Below are positions 46,015 through 55,542 of a stretch of DNA of 64,000 nt, in pieces. The number at the start of each line of letters is the position of its first letter. Position 1 is the stretch's first letter. The DNA lies in assembly GCA_902779675.1 (NCBI GenBank), contig CACZCK010000016.1:1-64000 (forward strand), given 5' to 3'. The stretch is from an uncultured Coriobacteriaceae bacterium (GTDB lineage Bacteria; Actinomycetota; Coriobacteriia; Coriobacteriales; Atopobiaceae). The notes below the pieces were generated by a model. It worked only from the letters and a program-made list of their open reading frames with translations, was not told the DNA's origin and did no database searches. The translations under genes and the position numbers were made by a program.

Positions 46015-48381
46015 CTAGCCAAGACCGAGCAGCATACCCACCACCCTCACCAGGAGCGCGGCCACCCAGGCGATGCCGCATTGGAACAGCATCACGCCCC
46101 ATGCCCAGCGGTTACCCAGCTCGCGTCGGATGGCGGCAATCGCAGCCACGCAGGGGGTGTAGAGCAGGCAGAAGACCAGCAGGCTGTAGGCCGTGACCGG
46201 CGTGAGGACGCTGGCCACCTCGGCCGTGGAGCTAAACAGCACCGTACAGGTCGAGACCACCGTCTCCTTGGCCATGAAGCCCACGATCAGCGAGGTAGCA
46301 ATGCGCCAGTCGGCAAAGCCGAGCGGGGCAAATAGCGGGGCGATCCAGCCAGCGACCAGTGCGAGGATGGACTGCGACGGATCCTCTACAAAGCGCAGGG
46401 ACGCATCGAAGCTGTTGAGGAACCACACCAGCACGCTGGCCACAAAGATGACCGTGAACGCACGCGTGAGGAAGTCCTTGGACTTGTCCCACACCAGCCG
46501 ACCGACGCTCTTGAGGCCGGGCAGGCGGTAGTTGGGGAGCTCCATCACAAAGGGCACGGCCTCGCCCTTGAAGACAGTCGCGTGGCTCACCAACGCCGTC
46601 ACGATGGCCAGGGCGATGCCCACCACATACAGCGACACCATGACCAGCGCGGCATGCCGCGGAAAGAACGCAGAGGCAAAGAAGCCGTAGATAGTGAGCT
46701 TGGTTGAGCAGCTCATGAACGAGGTCAGCAGCACCGTGAGCTTGCGGTCTCGCTCGGAGGGCAGGGTGCGCGTGGCCATGACCGCGGGCACGGTGCAGCC
46801 GAAGCCCACCAGCATGGGCACGATGGAGCGACCCGACAGGCCCAGACGGCGCAGCAGCCGGTCCAGTACAAAGGCGACACGAGCCATGTAACCCGTATCC
46901 TCCAGAAGCGAGAGGAAGAAGAACATGGTCACGATGATGGGCAGAAACACGATGACCGTTCCCACGCCTCCTATAATGCCGTCCACCACCAGCGAGACAA
47001 TGGCAGGGCTGGCACCGGCAGCCTCGAGGCTCGACCCACAGAATCCGGCAAAGGCGTCGACGCCCGCCTGCATCAGGTCCTGAAGAGGTGCGCCGATCGC
47101 ATGGAACGACAGCCAGCAGACCAGTCCCATGATGGCCACGAACGCCGGAATGCCCGTCCAGCGGCCCGTGAGCACGCGGTCGATGCGCTGGCTGCGCTCG
47201 CGCTCGCGGCTCTCGCGGGGCTTGGTCACGCAGGCGTCCACGACCTTCTGGATGAACGAGAAGCGCATGTCGGCGATGGCTGCCGCGCGGTCGAGCCCGC
47301 GCTCCGCCTCCATCTGGCTCACGATGTGCTCGATGGCCTCGAGCTCGTTGGCATCGAGTCCGAGGGCCTCCCCCACCAGCGAATCGCCCTCTACCAGCTT
47401 GGTCGCCGCAAAGCGCAGCGGTATGCCCGCGCGTTGCGCGTGGTCCTCGATCAGGTGCATGACCGCGTGCAGGCACCGGTGCACGGCTCCGCCGTGGTCG
47501 TGCACGTCACAGAAGTCGAGCCTGCCGGGGCGTTCTTGGTACTTGGCCACGTGCAGGGCGTGCCCGATCAGCTCGTCCACGCCCTCGTTGCGCACGGCCG
47601 AGATGGGCACCACCGGTATGCCCAGCATGCCCTCCATCTCGTTGACGTTGACAAAGCCACCGTTGCCCTGCACCTCGTCCATCATGTTGAGGGCCAGGAC
47701 CATGGGGCGGTCGAGCTCCATGAGCTGCATGGTCAGGTAGAGGTTGCGCTCGATGTTGGTCGCGTCCACGATGTCGATGATGCCGCAGGGGTTCTCCTCG
47801 AGGATGTAGGCGCGGCTCACCAGCTCCTCGGGGCTGTAGGGAGAGAGCGAGTAGATGCCCGGGAGGTCGACGACGCTCGTGTCGGCGTGCTTGCGGATGG
47901 GGCCGTCCTTGCGGTCGACCGTGACGCCCGGGAAGTTGCCCACGTGCTGGTTGCTGCCCGTGAGCTGGTTGAACAGCGTGGTCTTGCCGCTGTTCTGGTT
48001 GCCGGCGAGCGCGAAGGTCAGCGTGGTGCCATCGGGCAGCGGGTGCTCGTCGGCCTTGACGTGGTAGCGCCCTCCCTCGCCCAGACCCGGATGCTCGCGG
48101 CTCGAGGAAGCATGCGCATGGCGCTCCTGCCGCACGTACGACGAGGGCTCTGCCTTGATCTCGCTTGCCTCGTCCATGCGCAGCGTGAGCTCGTAGCCAT
48201 GGACCAGAAACTCCATCGGGTCGCCCATCGGGGCGTACTTGACGAGCGTCATGTGGGCGCCCGGAATGATGCCCATGTCGAGGAAGTGCTGGCGCAACGC
48301 GCCGGAACCGCCCACCTCGGTGACCACGGCCGTGGCACCGATCTCCATACCCGACAACGTGCCGGGCACCTTATGTGCCAT
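46015..48381 (-). CDS. feoB: Ferrous iron transporter, FeoA-FeoB fusion
   Basis: GTP-dependent Fe2+ importer of the cytoplasmic membrane. The 788 residues begin with an SH3-like FeoA domain (1-75; GATAVVTEVGGSGALRQHFLDMG). A linker leads to the FeoB G domain with G1 GNQNSGKTT (127-135), the G3 region DLPGIYSLSPYSPEE and G4 NMMD, then the helical GDI domain and a membrane part of about 11 segments with two gate repeats (LVGFGCTVPAVMATRTL and LVFCLLYTPCVAAIAAI). FeoA is a separate protein in E. coli; here it is fused. The ATG at 48381 follows GGGGGGAT. Confidence 0.95.
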   Translation of the reverse strand: MAHKVPGTLSGMEIGATAVVTEVGGSGALRQHFLDMGIIPGAHMTLVKYAPMGDPMEFLVHGYELTLRMDEASEIKAEPSSYVRQERHAHASSSREHPGLGEGGRYHVKADEHPLPDGTTLTFALAGNQNSGKTTLFNQLTGSNQHVGNFPGVTVDRKDGPIRKHADTSVVDLPGIYSLSPYSPEELVSRAYILEENPCGIIDIVDATNIERNLYLTMQLMELDRPMVLALNMMDEVQGNGGFVNVNEMEGMLGIPVVPISAVRNEGVDELIGHALHVAKYQERPGRLDFCDVHDHGGAVHRCLHAVMHLIEDHAQRAGIPLRFAATKLVEGDSLVGEALGLDANELEAIEHIVSQMEAERGLDRAAAIADMRFSFIQKVVDACVTKPRESRERERSQRIDRVLTGRWTGIPAFVAIMGLVCWLSFHAIGAPLQDLMQAGVDAFAGFCGSSLEAAGASPAIVSLVVDGIIGGVGTVIVFLPIIVTMFFFLSLLEDTGYMARVAFVLDRLLRRLGLSGRSIVPMLVGFGCTVPAVMATRTLPSERDRKLTVLLTSFMSCSTKLTIYGFFASAFFPRHAALVMVSLYVVGIALAIVTALVSHATVFKGEAVPFVMELPNYRLPGLKSVGRLVWDKSKDFLTRAFTVIFVASVLVWFLNSFDASLRFVEDPSQSILALVAGWIAPLFAPLGFADWRIATSLIVGFMAKETVVSTCTVLFSSTAEVASVLTPVTAYSLLVFCLLYTPCVAAIAAIRRELGNRWAWGVMLFQCGIAWVAALLVRVVGMLLGLG

Positions 48382-48490
48382 ACGACATCCCCCCAGATTC
48401 GTTGGCTGTGAATGTTAACCATTGTACGCAACCGTGACGACAGCGGCATCGCGCTAGACTGATGCCATACGATTCACCGAAGGAGGATGC

Positions 48491-49315
48491 GTGGCCTTTG
48501 CCTTGCTCATAGCCCTGTGTACGTGCGCGGCAGCGCTGCTGTGGGCCCGCCTGCACGGCTACGTGTACGTGGGACGCACGGCCGCAGGCTGGACCACCGT
48601 GCACGACGACACGCACGCCATCGGCGAGCGCATCCGCGTGCTCCACGTGGCGGGCACCTACCAGTCGGCCACCTTCCTCGACGAGCGCTGGGCCGACCCG
48701 GTCTTTCCCTACCATGCCCTGTTCGACCACGCCTTCGACGCCTGGCCCACAGCAGAGGGGCCCAAGAGCGTCGTGGTACTCGGCGGGGGCGGCTATGCGG
48801 TGCCCAAACACCTCGTGATGCACCACCCCGAGCTCGAGCTTGTCGACGTGGTGGAGATCGATCCCGCCATCGAGCAAATCGCGCGGCGCCACTTCTTTCT
48901 CGACCGCCTTGCGGAGGCCGAACGCACCGGCAGGCTCCGGCTGCATGTGGGCGAGGCGCGCGCATGGCTCAAGCGGGCGGACCGCCGCTACGACATCATC
49001 GTCAACGACTGCTTCTCTGGCCTCGAGCCGGAGGGCAGGCTGATGGGCGCCAGCGCCGCACGCCTCGTGCACCAGCGCCTCACGCAGGGTGGACGCTACC
49101 TCACCAACGTGGTGTCGGCGCTCGAGGGGCCCGACGCGCGCACGCTCTATGGCGTGATTGAGGCCCTGCAGGGGGCGTTCGCGCACGTGTGGGTGTACCC
49201 CTGCGGCGCCGACGACCCCACGTCCCCCGAGAACAACGTGGTCATTGCCTCAGATGCCTGGCATGCCTTCGAGGGTGCCTGGGAATGGCCCAGCCCGCGA
49301 GAGGAACGCCCATGA
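48491..49315 (+). CDS. Spermidine-synthase-like SAM-dependent methyltransferase-fold protein
   Basis: A 274-residue protein with a hydrophobic N-terminal segment (about residues 2-18), likely a membrane anchor. A Rossmann domain follows, with motif I VVVLGGGGYAVPKHL, acidic motif II VDVVEIDPAIE, and DIIVNDCFSG, as in polyamine aminopropyltransferases and related methyltransferases. The aminopropyl-binding residues cannot be judged, so the reaction is open. The start is a GTG at 48491 with AGGAGG 4 nt upstream. Its stop overlaps the ATG of the peptidase gene (ATGA), so they are coupled. Confidence 0.8.
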   Translation: MAFALLIALCTCAAALLWARLHGYVYVGRTAAGWTTVHDDTHAIGERIRVLHVAGTYQSATFLDERWADPVFPYHALFDHAFDAWPTAEGPKSVVVLGGGGYAVPKHLVMHHPELELVDVVEIDPAIEQIARRHFFLDRLAEAERTGRLRLHVGEARAWLKRADRRYDIIVNDCFSGLEPEGRLMGASAARLVHQRLTQGGRYLTNVVSALEGPDARTLYGVIEALQGAFAHVWVYPCGADDPTSPENNVVIASDAWHAFEGAWEWPSPREERP

Positions 49316-50457
49316 GACCAGCCACACTCGACCAGGCGCGCCGCTTTGCCGCCTCCAACCACCAGGAGGCGCTCGAGCTGCTGCGCACGCTCGCCCGCAT
49401 ACCCGCTCCGTCGCACCACGAGGGGCGTCGGGCCGCCTTCGTGTGCCAGTGGCTGCACGACAACGGCCTGACCAGCGCCTACGTCGACGATGCGACCAAC
49501 GTCATCTGCCCGGTCGGCGACGACGGCTCCTGCGACCTGGTGGCCTTTGCCGCCCACACCGACGTGGTCTTCGGCGACACTAGCGAGCTGCCCCTGCGCG
49601 AGGAGGGCGGACGCCTGTACGCGCCGGGCGTGGGCGACGACACCGCCAACCTGGTGGCGCTGCTTGTGGCCGCACGCGAGCTGGCACGCAACTCCAGCCA
49701 GCTGCCAGAGGGCCTGGGAGTGCTCATCGTGGCCGACTCCTGCGAGGAAGGCCTGGGCAACCTCAAGGGCACGCGGGCGCTCTTTGACGCCTACGGCAGC
49801 CGCATCAGGCGGTTCTACTCCTTCGACCTGTACCTGCCCCAATGCATCAGCGACGCCGTGGGGTCACACCGCTGGCAGATCGACGTCACCACGCAGGGCG
49901 GCCATTCGTTTGCGGACTTTGGGCGTCCCAACGCCATCGAGCGCCTCTGCGTGCTCATCAAGGCGCTCTACCGCCTCGAGCTACCCGCCAACGTGCCCAG
50001 CACGCTCAACGTGGGAACCATCGAGGGAGGGACCACGGTCAACGCCATCGCGGGACATGCGAGCGCCCTGTTCGAGTACCGGTCGACGTCCGACTCGGTG
50101 CTGCACGACCTGGATGTGCAGATGGAGCGCACCGTGGCCTCGTTTGCCACGGAAGGCGTGGACATTGCCGTGACGAGCAGGGGCCAGCGCCCGGCAAGCG
50201 CGCCACGCACGCCCGAGCTTGAGCGCATGACCTCCGTGAGCTGCGATGTCATTCGCGCCTTGACGGGCGAGGAGCCAGACCTCAGCCCTGCCTCAACCGA
50301 TGCCAACATCCCCCTCAGCCTGGGCATTCCCGCCAACACCGTGGGTGCCGTGCGAGGAGCGCTGCTGCACACCCGCGACGAGTGGGTCGACGCCGCAAGC
50401 GTGGCCGACGGCCTCGCCCTCGCGTATGCCCTCATGCTGTCACAGTCCGAGCTCTAG
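49312..50457 (+). CDS. Peptidase T-like M20 metallopeptidase
   Basis: A 381-residue cytosolic di-zinc aminopeptidase or deacylase. Metal ligands are visible in AFAAHTDVVFG (His/Asp), GVGDDTANLV (bridging Asp), SCEEGLGN (catalytic Glu-Glu) and LLHTRDEWVD (C-terminal His). The dimerisation lid lies between (VTTQGGHSFADFG to EYRST). Family members release N-terminal residues from tripeptides or hydrolyse acylated amino acids. The start at 49312 overlaps the stop of the preceding gene. Confidence 0.9.
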   Translation: MRPATLDQARRFAASNHQEALELLRTLARIPAPSHHEGRRAAFVCQWLHDNGLTSAYVDDATNVICPVGDDGSCDLVAFAAHTDVVFGDTSELPLREEGGRLYAPGVGDDTANLVALLVAARELARNSSQLPEGLGVLIVADSCEEGLGNLKGTRALFDAYGSRIRRFYSFDLYLPQCISDAVGSHRWQIDVTTQGGHSFADFGRPNAIERLCVLIKALYRLELPANVPSTLNVGTIEGGTTVNAIAGHASALFEYRSTSDSVLHDLDVQMERTVASFATEGVDIAVTSRGQRPASAPRTPELERMTSVSCDVIRALTGEEPDLSPASTDANIPLSLGIPANTVGAVRGALLHTRDEWVDAASVADGLALAYALMLSQSEL

Positions 50458-50468
50458 ACTTCGCACAC

Positions 50469-50505
50469 GAGGGAGGCCGACCGCCCTGGGCGACCGGCCT
50501 CCCTC
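50469..50505. terminator. Bidirectional hairpin between peptidase and glpK genes
   Basis: A perfect 11-bp stem, GAGGGAGGCCG (50469-50479) with 50495-50505, followed by TTCATT on the plus strand; it lies between two converging genes. Confidence 0.75.
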
Positions 50506-50525
50506 TTCATTACGCCATTCGTTGT

Positions 50526-52031
50526 CTACAGCGTGCGGCGCACCGCTTCCTTCCAGCCGTCCAGATAGCCTGCCACCTGCTCCTCGGGCATCGTGCGCTC
50601 AAAGACGTCGTCGGTGGTGCGCAGCTGGCGCAGCTCGTCGGTACCACTCCAGAACCCCACCGCGAGGCCGGCCAGGTAGGCGGCACCAAGGCTCGTGGTC
50701 TCGATGTTCTGCGGCCGACGCAGCTCGCAGCCCAGAAGGTCTGCCTGGAACTGCATGAGGAAGTTATTGCGGCTCGCACCACCGTCCACGTTGAGGGTAG
50801 TAATCGGCGCGCCGGCGTCGGCCTCCATGGCACGCACGAGGTCGGCGGACTGGTAGGCCAAGGACTCGAGCGCGGCACGCACGACGTGCGCGCGGCTGGC
50901 GCCACGCGTGAGACCCGTGATCGTACCGCGCGCGTCGGGCGCCCAGTACGGCGCGCCAAGGCCCGTGAACGCCGGCACGATGTACACGCCACCGTTGTCG
51001 GCCACGCTCTTGGCCAGGTACTCCGTCTCGCCCGCGTCGCGGATCAGGCCCAGCTCGTCGCGCAGCCACTGGATGACCGCGCCGGCCACGAAGACGCTGC
51101 CCTCGAGGGCGTACTCGGTGTGGTCCACATCGGGCGCGCTGGCGGCGATGGTGGTGACGAGGCTGTTGTTGGAGGCGCAGGCCTCGGCACCCGTGTGCAG
51201 CAGCAGGAAGCAGCCCGTGCCGTAGGTGTTCTTTGCCTGGCCGGCCTCGAAGCAGCACTGGCCGAACAGCGCCGACTGCTGGTCGCCGGCCACGCCCGTG
51301 ATGGGAATGCCCGCCGGCACGCCCGGGTAGCTGGTCTCGCCAAAGCTCCCCGACGAGCGCCTGACCTCGGGCATCATGCTGGCCGGAATGCCAAACAGGT
51401 CGAGCAGCCACGGGTCCCAGCAGCCCTCGTGGATGTTGTAGAGCATGGTGCGGCTTGCGTTGGTGACGTCGGTGGCATGCACGAGCCCGCCGGTGAGCAC
51501 CCAAATCAGCCAGGTGTCCACCGTGCCAAAGAGCAGCTCGCCGCGCTCGGCACGCTCGCGCGCACCGGCCACGTTGTCGAGGATCCACGCGATCTTGCTC
51601 GCGGAGAAGTACGCGTCGGGCAGCAGACCGGTCTTGGCCTGGATCTTGGCAGCCACCTCGGGGTTGCCGCAGAGCTCGTCGACCATGGCGGCGGTGCGGC
51701 GACACTGCCACACGATGGCATTGGAGACCGGCTCGCCCGTGGAGGGGTCCCACACGATGGTGGTCTCACGCTGGTTGTCGATGCCGATGCAGGCGATGTC
51801 CTGGGCACCCAGGCCATGGCGCTGCAGCAGCTCGGTCAGACTGCCCAACTGCGAGAACAGAATCTCCTGCGGGTTATGCTCGACCCAACCGGGCCTGGGG
51901 TAGATCTGCGTGAACTCGCGCTGCACCACGTCGACCATCTTGCCGTCGTGGTCGACCAGCACCGCACGCGACGACGTGGTGCCCTGGTCGAGCGCCACCA
52001 CGTAGCGCGCCTTGCCTGCCGCTTCGCTCAT
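50526..52031 (-). CDS. glpK: Glycerol kinase
   Basis: Makes glycerol-3-phosphate from glycerol and ATP. The 501 residues of the FGGY family show [21 protein letters not shown] at the start, [22 protein letters not shown], the catalytic-aspartate region [13 protein letters not shown], and [19 protein letters not shown] near the end. Its ATG overlaps the stop of the lipase gene as ATGA, so it is translated together with an enzyme that can release glycerol. No glycerol facilitator gene is seen nearby. Confidence 0.96.
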   Translation of the reverse strand: MSEAAGKARYVVALDQGTTSSRAVLVDHDGKMVDVVQREFTQIYPRPGWVEHNPQEILFSQLGSLTELLQRHGLGAQDIACIGIDNQRETTIVWDPSTGEPVSNAIVWQCRRTAAMVDELCGNPEVAAKIQAKTGLLPDAYFSASKIAWILDNVAGARERAERGELLFGTVDTWLIWVLTGGLVHATDVTNASRTMLYNIHEGCWDPWLLDLFGIPASMMPEVRRSSGSFGETSYPGVPAGIPITGVAGDQQSALFGQCCFEAGQAKNTYGTGCFLLLHTGAEACASNNSLVTTIAASAPDVDHTEYALEGSVFVAGAVIQWLRDELGLIRDAGETEYLAKSVADNGGVYIVPAFTGLGAPYWAPDARGTITGLTRGASRAHVVRAALESLAYQSADLVRAMEADAGAPITTLNVDGGASRNNFLMQFQADLLGCELRRPQNIETTSLGAAYLAGLAVGFWSGTDELRQLRTTDDVFERTMPEEQVAGYLDGWKEAVRRTL

Positions 52032-52990
52032 TTGAGATACCCCTCCATCCAGCTGACGACGTCATCGAAGACCACCTGACGGCCACGCTCATTGAGGATC
52101 TCGTGGCGCATGCCCGCATACAGGCGGCAGCGCACGTCGGCGACACCGGCCGCGTGGGCCAGGTCGGCTGCCTTGCTCACGCCCTCGCCGCACTCGCCCA
52201 CCGGGTCGTCGGTGCCTGCGATGTAGAGCAGGGGGAGGTCCTTGGGATAGGCCTCCACGCACTCGCGCGTGCAGACCACGCGCATGAGGTCGGTGACCGT
52301 GGCATAGCCGCCCGCCGTGAACATGAAGCCACACTGCTCGTCGGCCATGTAACGCTCCACGTTCTCGCGGTTGAACGACAGCCAATCGAGGTCGGTCTCG
52401 GCATGCTCGATGTCCTGTGCATAGGCGCCCACGCCCATGTTGTGCAGCAGCTTGCTGTGGTAGCCAGCGCCACGCACGCGCGCGATGGCTCGTGCCACGG
52501 CGTTGCCAGCAGCCGAGGTGCGCGGCGGCATGAAGCCCGTACCGCAGATGATGGCACCCGAGAGACCAAAGGCATGGCGCGCGAGGTAGGCACGCACCAC
52601 AAAGCTGCCCATCGAATGCCCAAACAGGAACAGGGGCGGCAGCTCGCCGTAAGCGCCCGAGATGCGCGCCAGTGCGTCGGTGCGCACGCGGTGCACGTCC
52701 TCGACCAGAATGTCAGTGCCACCGTCTACGGGCAGGTTGCCCCACTCGTCGCGCGAGGCCACGCTCTCGCCGTGGCCTATATGGTCATGCCCAAAGACCA
52801 CAAAGCCCTTGCTGTTGAGGTAGCGGGCAAACTCGTCGTAGCGCCCGATATACTCGGCCATGCCGTGCACCAGCTGCACCGCGGCGCGCGGCACGACACC
52901 CTCCTCGGGCCACCAGATGTATCCGTGCAGGCGCGAGACCCTGTCGTTCGAGTCGCACCAGATCGTTTCTCTTCGAACGTCCTCCACCAT
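52028..52990 (-). CDS. Monoacylglycerol-lipase-like alpha/beta hydrolase
   Basis: A 320-residue hydrolase of the Hydrolase_4/monoglyceride lipase group: [20 protein letters not shown] (oxyanion HGM), [10 protein letters not shown], the nucleophile in [11 protein letters not shown], the aspartate in [13 protein letters not shown] and the histidine in [14 protein letters not shown] 52990 is chosen because GGAGG lies 7 nt before it. Coupling to glpK suggests it frees glycerol from monoacylglycerols or lysophospholipids for phosphorylation; no signal peptide is present, so it acts inside. Confidence 0.9.
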   Translation of the reverse strand: MVEDVRRETIWCDSNDRVSRLHGYIWWPEEGVVPRAAVQLVHGMAEYIGRYDEFARYLNSKGFVVFGHDHIGHGESVASRDEWGNLPVDGGTDILVEDVHRVRTDALARISGAYGELPPLFLFGHSMGSFVVRAYLARHAFGLSGAIICGTGFMPPRTSAAGNAVARAIARVRGAGYHSKLLHNMGVGAYAQDIEHAETDLDWLSFNRENVERYMADEQCGFMFTAGGYATVTDLMRVVCTRECVEAYPKDLPLLYIAGTDDPVGECGEGVSKAADLAHAAGVADVRCRLYAGMRHEILNERGRQVVFDDVVSWMEGYLK

Positions 52991-53234
52991 AGGTTCCCTC
53001 CAGACGCATCGCCAATCGTAATAACGGTATGCGAGCGTGCTGTGGAAGCCTTTGGCCAATCGCCAATCGGAGAGCGCTCATCGGTATATAAGGCGAACGG
53101 TCGCACTCTCCGCATGAGCGGTGCCATTTATTCATTTATTTATGTTACGAAATGTCACGACCGTATAAATATCGCACAAAGGTCAGAACGTCTGCCTGCG
53201 GCGTACCCGTAAAGGCACCCTCAGAAGAGGCTCG
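52991..53234. promoter_or_regulatory. Control region of the lipase-glpK operon
   Basis: 244 bp, partly AT-rich. ATCGCCAATCG occurs at 53008-53018 and 53059-53069, each followed by CGGTAT (53025 and 53082). CGAACGGTC (53094-53102) and TGAGCGGTG (53115-53123) resemble the elements upstream of the DeoR gene. TATATA at 53085-53090 is a possible -10, but no clear -35 accompanies it. Confidence 0.5.
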
Positions 53235-53678
53235 CTATGCCCTCCGCAATATGCGCAGCGCTGGAAGGTACTTGGTACGCACGCGCTCCAGGTCGCGCTC
53301 GGTGGGCTCGGGAATGCGGCCCAGGTCGAGGTTGTGGCGCACGTCGGCCTCCTTGACCACGCGGGCCACAGGGTCGGCAGCGGCCCGGCTCACGAAGGCC
53401 AGGTACTCCTCGCCCGCACGATGCGTCATGGCGTCGACCCCGCGCACCACCTCTTCGGAGAGGCCGGCGACACGCAGGTCGTCGAGCGTCACGTCGGTGT
53501 CTTCCACCACGTCGTGGAGCCACGCCACCGCCTTGGCGGTGTCACCCTCCACCTGCGCCGCAACGTGCGCGGGGTGCGTGAGGTACACCTCGCCCGTCTT
53601 GGGGTTGACGGTATCGCCGTGCGCGCGCCGCGCAACCTCGTAGGCCAGCCGCTCCTGTGGGCCCATTGTCTGCTGCAT
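53235..53678 (-). CDS. Small HD-domain hydrolase, (p)ppGpp-hydrolase-like
   Basis: A 147-residue stand-alone HD protein of the type found in the hydrolase half of RelA/SpoT. It has VYLTHPAHVAAQV (first metal histidine), the HDxxED motif in AWLHDVVEDTDVT, and VVKEADVRHNLDLGR with the last metal aspartate and the Asn that contacts nucleotide. No synthetase or TGS domain is present, so it could hydrolyse alarmones or related nucleotides. It starts 3 bp after the DUF2130 gene and was probably co-transcribed with it. Confidence 0.82.
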   Translation of the reverse strand: MQQTMGPQERLAYEVARRAHGDTVNPKTGEVYLTHPAHVAAQVEGDTAKAVAWLHDVVEDTDVTLDDLRVAGLSEEVVRGVDAMTHRAGEEYLAFVSRAAADPVARVVKEADVRHNLDLGRIPEPTERDLERVRTKYLPALRILRRA

Positions 53679-53681
53679 GCC

Positions 53682-55394
53682 CTACTCCATCTCGTCGGGA
53701 TCGAGCGCGTCATCGGCTGCGTCCCACGGCTCGGCAATGCTATCCTCCGCCTCGCCGGCCAGACGCTCCCGCTCTGCCTGCGCCTCGGCAAACGCCGCCT
53801 TCATGGTCTGGTTGCCTCTGGTCAGACGCTTGACGGCGAGCTTCTCGCCGCGCTTGCTCGCCGTGCCCAGATGCTTGGCCGCCGTACCCATCTGCTGCTT
53901 GAGGTCATTGAGCTTTGCGATGATGGCATCGATGTCCTTGACGGCACGCTCGTAGTTCTTGGAGGCGAGGGTGTAGTCGTTCTCGATGCCGCCCACCAGG
54001 TCTTTGACCTTGTCCTCGAAGCGCGTCACGTCGAGCTCCTCGCGCTTGGTGCGCTCGAGCTGCAGGCGGTACGGCTGGGCGGTGAGAGCGGCCGCCTTGA
54101 GCAGGCCGATGATGGTGGTAAAGCACTGCGGACGCACCACGAACATCTTGGGGTAGCGCCACGAGACGTCGGCGATGCCGGCGTTGTAGAAGTCGTTGTC
54201 GGGCTCGAGCGTCGAGACCAGTACCGCGTATTCGCAGTTCTTCTTGGTGCGGTCGGCGTCGAGCTTCTTGAAGTGGTCCTCGTTGCGCTTGCGGTTGGCA
54301 ACAGACGACTGCTCCTCCTCGTTCTTCATCTCGAACATGATGGAGAGCAGCTCGTTGCCCTCGTCGTCGTAGTCGCGGAAGACGAAGTCCCCCTTGGTGC
54401 CGCCCACAGCCTCGTTATCCTTCTCGAAGTAGGCGCGCGGGTAGGCCTGCAGGCGGATGCGGTCAAACTCCGTCTGGCAGTGCTGCTCGAGCGACTCGCC
54501 GATGAGCTTGGTGGACAGGCTCATGCGGTAGTTGCGCAGGCGCTCGATGTCGTCGCGGTAGCGCTCGATGAGCTCGTCTTTGGCCTTGAGCTGGCGCTCA
54601 GTGTCGTGAGTAAGCTCGTTCTCGCGCTGGGCCATCTGCTCGCGCAAGTCGGCCTGGGCGCGTCTGCCATTTGCCTGCTCCACCTTGAGCTGGGCCTCCA
54701 GCTGGTCGCGGCTGCGCTCGAGGTCGGCCGTGGCGCGCAGCAACTCTGCCTCGCCCTGGGCGCGCAGGGTCTGCTCCTGAGCAGAGAGCTCCGCCTTGAG
54801 CCGCGTGACCTCGCCCGAGAGGGCTTCCTCACGCTCGTGGGCCTTGTCGCGCGCAGCCTGTGCGGACTCCTGCGCCTTGGCGCGCTGCTCGTCCATCTGG
54901 TGTTGAAGCGCCGCACGCTCCTGGGCCGCCTGGGCACGCACCTCCTGCAGCGCCAGCTCGCGGGCCTGCTGCTCCTGCCTGAGCTGCGCCTGGAGCCTGG
55001 CACGCTCCTCTCCCGCAGCCGAGCGCTCCCGCCCAATGGCCAGCTCTTGCTCGCGTTGAGCGGCCTCGAGCTGTGTGCGGAGCCGCGCCAGCTCCTCGCT
55101 CGCGGCGGCCCGCTCCTGCTGGGCGGTCAGCTCTTGCCTGTGGGCGGCATCGTCGAGCTGGGCCTGCAGCTGGGCGACCTGTGCCTGCGCCTCGGCCACA
55201 CGTCGGTCGGCCTCGCGGCGCTCCTCGGTGCGCGCCGTCTCGAGCTGGGCCTCATGCAGGTGGCCAGCCTCGGCAAGGCGCTGCTCGAGGTCGTGGGCAA
55301 ACAGCTCGTCACGCAACTGCCGCGTAAGGTCCTCGACCTGGGAAGGGTCGACCTCGATGATCTCGCCGCAGTTGGGACACTTGATCTTTGCCAT
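53682..55394 (-). CDS. DUF2130-family coiled-coil protein
   Basis: A 570-residue protein beginning with a half zinc ribbon (IKCPNCGEIIEVD). A long coiled coil rich in Glu, Gln, Ala and Arg follows (about residues 25-320), then a conserved domain with YRMSLSTKLIGESLEQHCQ, GGTKGDFVFRDYDDEG and SIMFEMKNEEEQS, characteristic of DUF2130. The acidic D-x-D/E-x-K arrangement suggests a restriction-endonuclease-like fold as in RmuC relatives, but activity is unproven. The ATG at 55394 follows AAGGAGG. It is paired with the HD hydrolase gene. Confidence 0.87.
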   Translation of the reverse strand: MAKIKCPNCGEIIEVDPSQVEDLTRQLRDELFAHDLEQRLAEAGHLHEAQLETARTEERREADRRVAEAQAQVAQLQAQLDDAAHRQELTAQQERAAASEELARLRTQLEAAQREQELAIGRERSAAGEERARLQAQLRQEQQARELALQEVRAQAAQERAALQHQMDEQRAKAQESAQAARDKAHEREEALSGEVTRLKAELSAQEQTLRAQGEAELLRATADLERSRDQLEAQLKVEQANGRRAQADLREQMAQRENELTHDTERQLKAKDELIERYRDDIERLRNYRMSLSTKLIGESLEQHCQTEFDRIRLQAYPRAYFEKDNEAVGGTKGDFVFRDYDDEGNELLSIMFEMKNEEEQSSVANRKRNEDHFKKLDADRTKKNCEYAVLVSTLEPDNDFYNAGIADVSWRYPKMFVVRPQCFTTIIGLLKAAALTAQPYRLQLERTKREELDVTRFEDKVKDLVGGIENDYTLASKNYERAVKDIDAIIAKLNDLKQQMGTAAKHLGTASKRGEKLAVKRLTRGNQTMKAAFAEAQAERERLAGEAEDSIAEPWDAADDALDPDEME

Positions 55395-55482
55395 GGCAAC
55401 CTCCTTGGCCGGACGGGCGTTCGGGCAAGCATACGCCCCCGACCGGACACGAATCACCCCTCGATTGTAGCCCTCTCACAAA

Positions 55483-55518
55483 GAGCGGGACGAAGGGGAG
55501 CTCCCCCTCGTCCCGCTC
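55483..55518 (-). terminator. Terminator of the sulfhydrylase gene
   Basis: A near-perfect hairpin: GAGCGGGACGA (55483-55493) pairs with 55508-55518 and an inner GGGGAG/CTCCCC stem continues it. It begins about 25 bp after the stop of the minus-strand gene and is followed on that strand by CTCTTTGTG. Confidence 0.8.
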
Positions 55519-55542
55519 GTGTCACGCCGAAATCTGGCGTTG

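Noticed and set aside
47101-48411. A 436-residue open frame on the plus strand opposite feoB
   Set aside because: Antisense shadow; the minus-strand frame has all FeoA and FeoB motifs.
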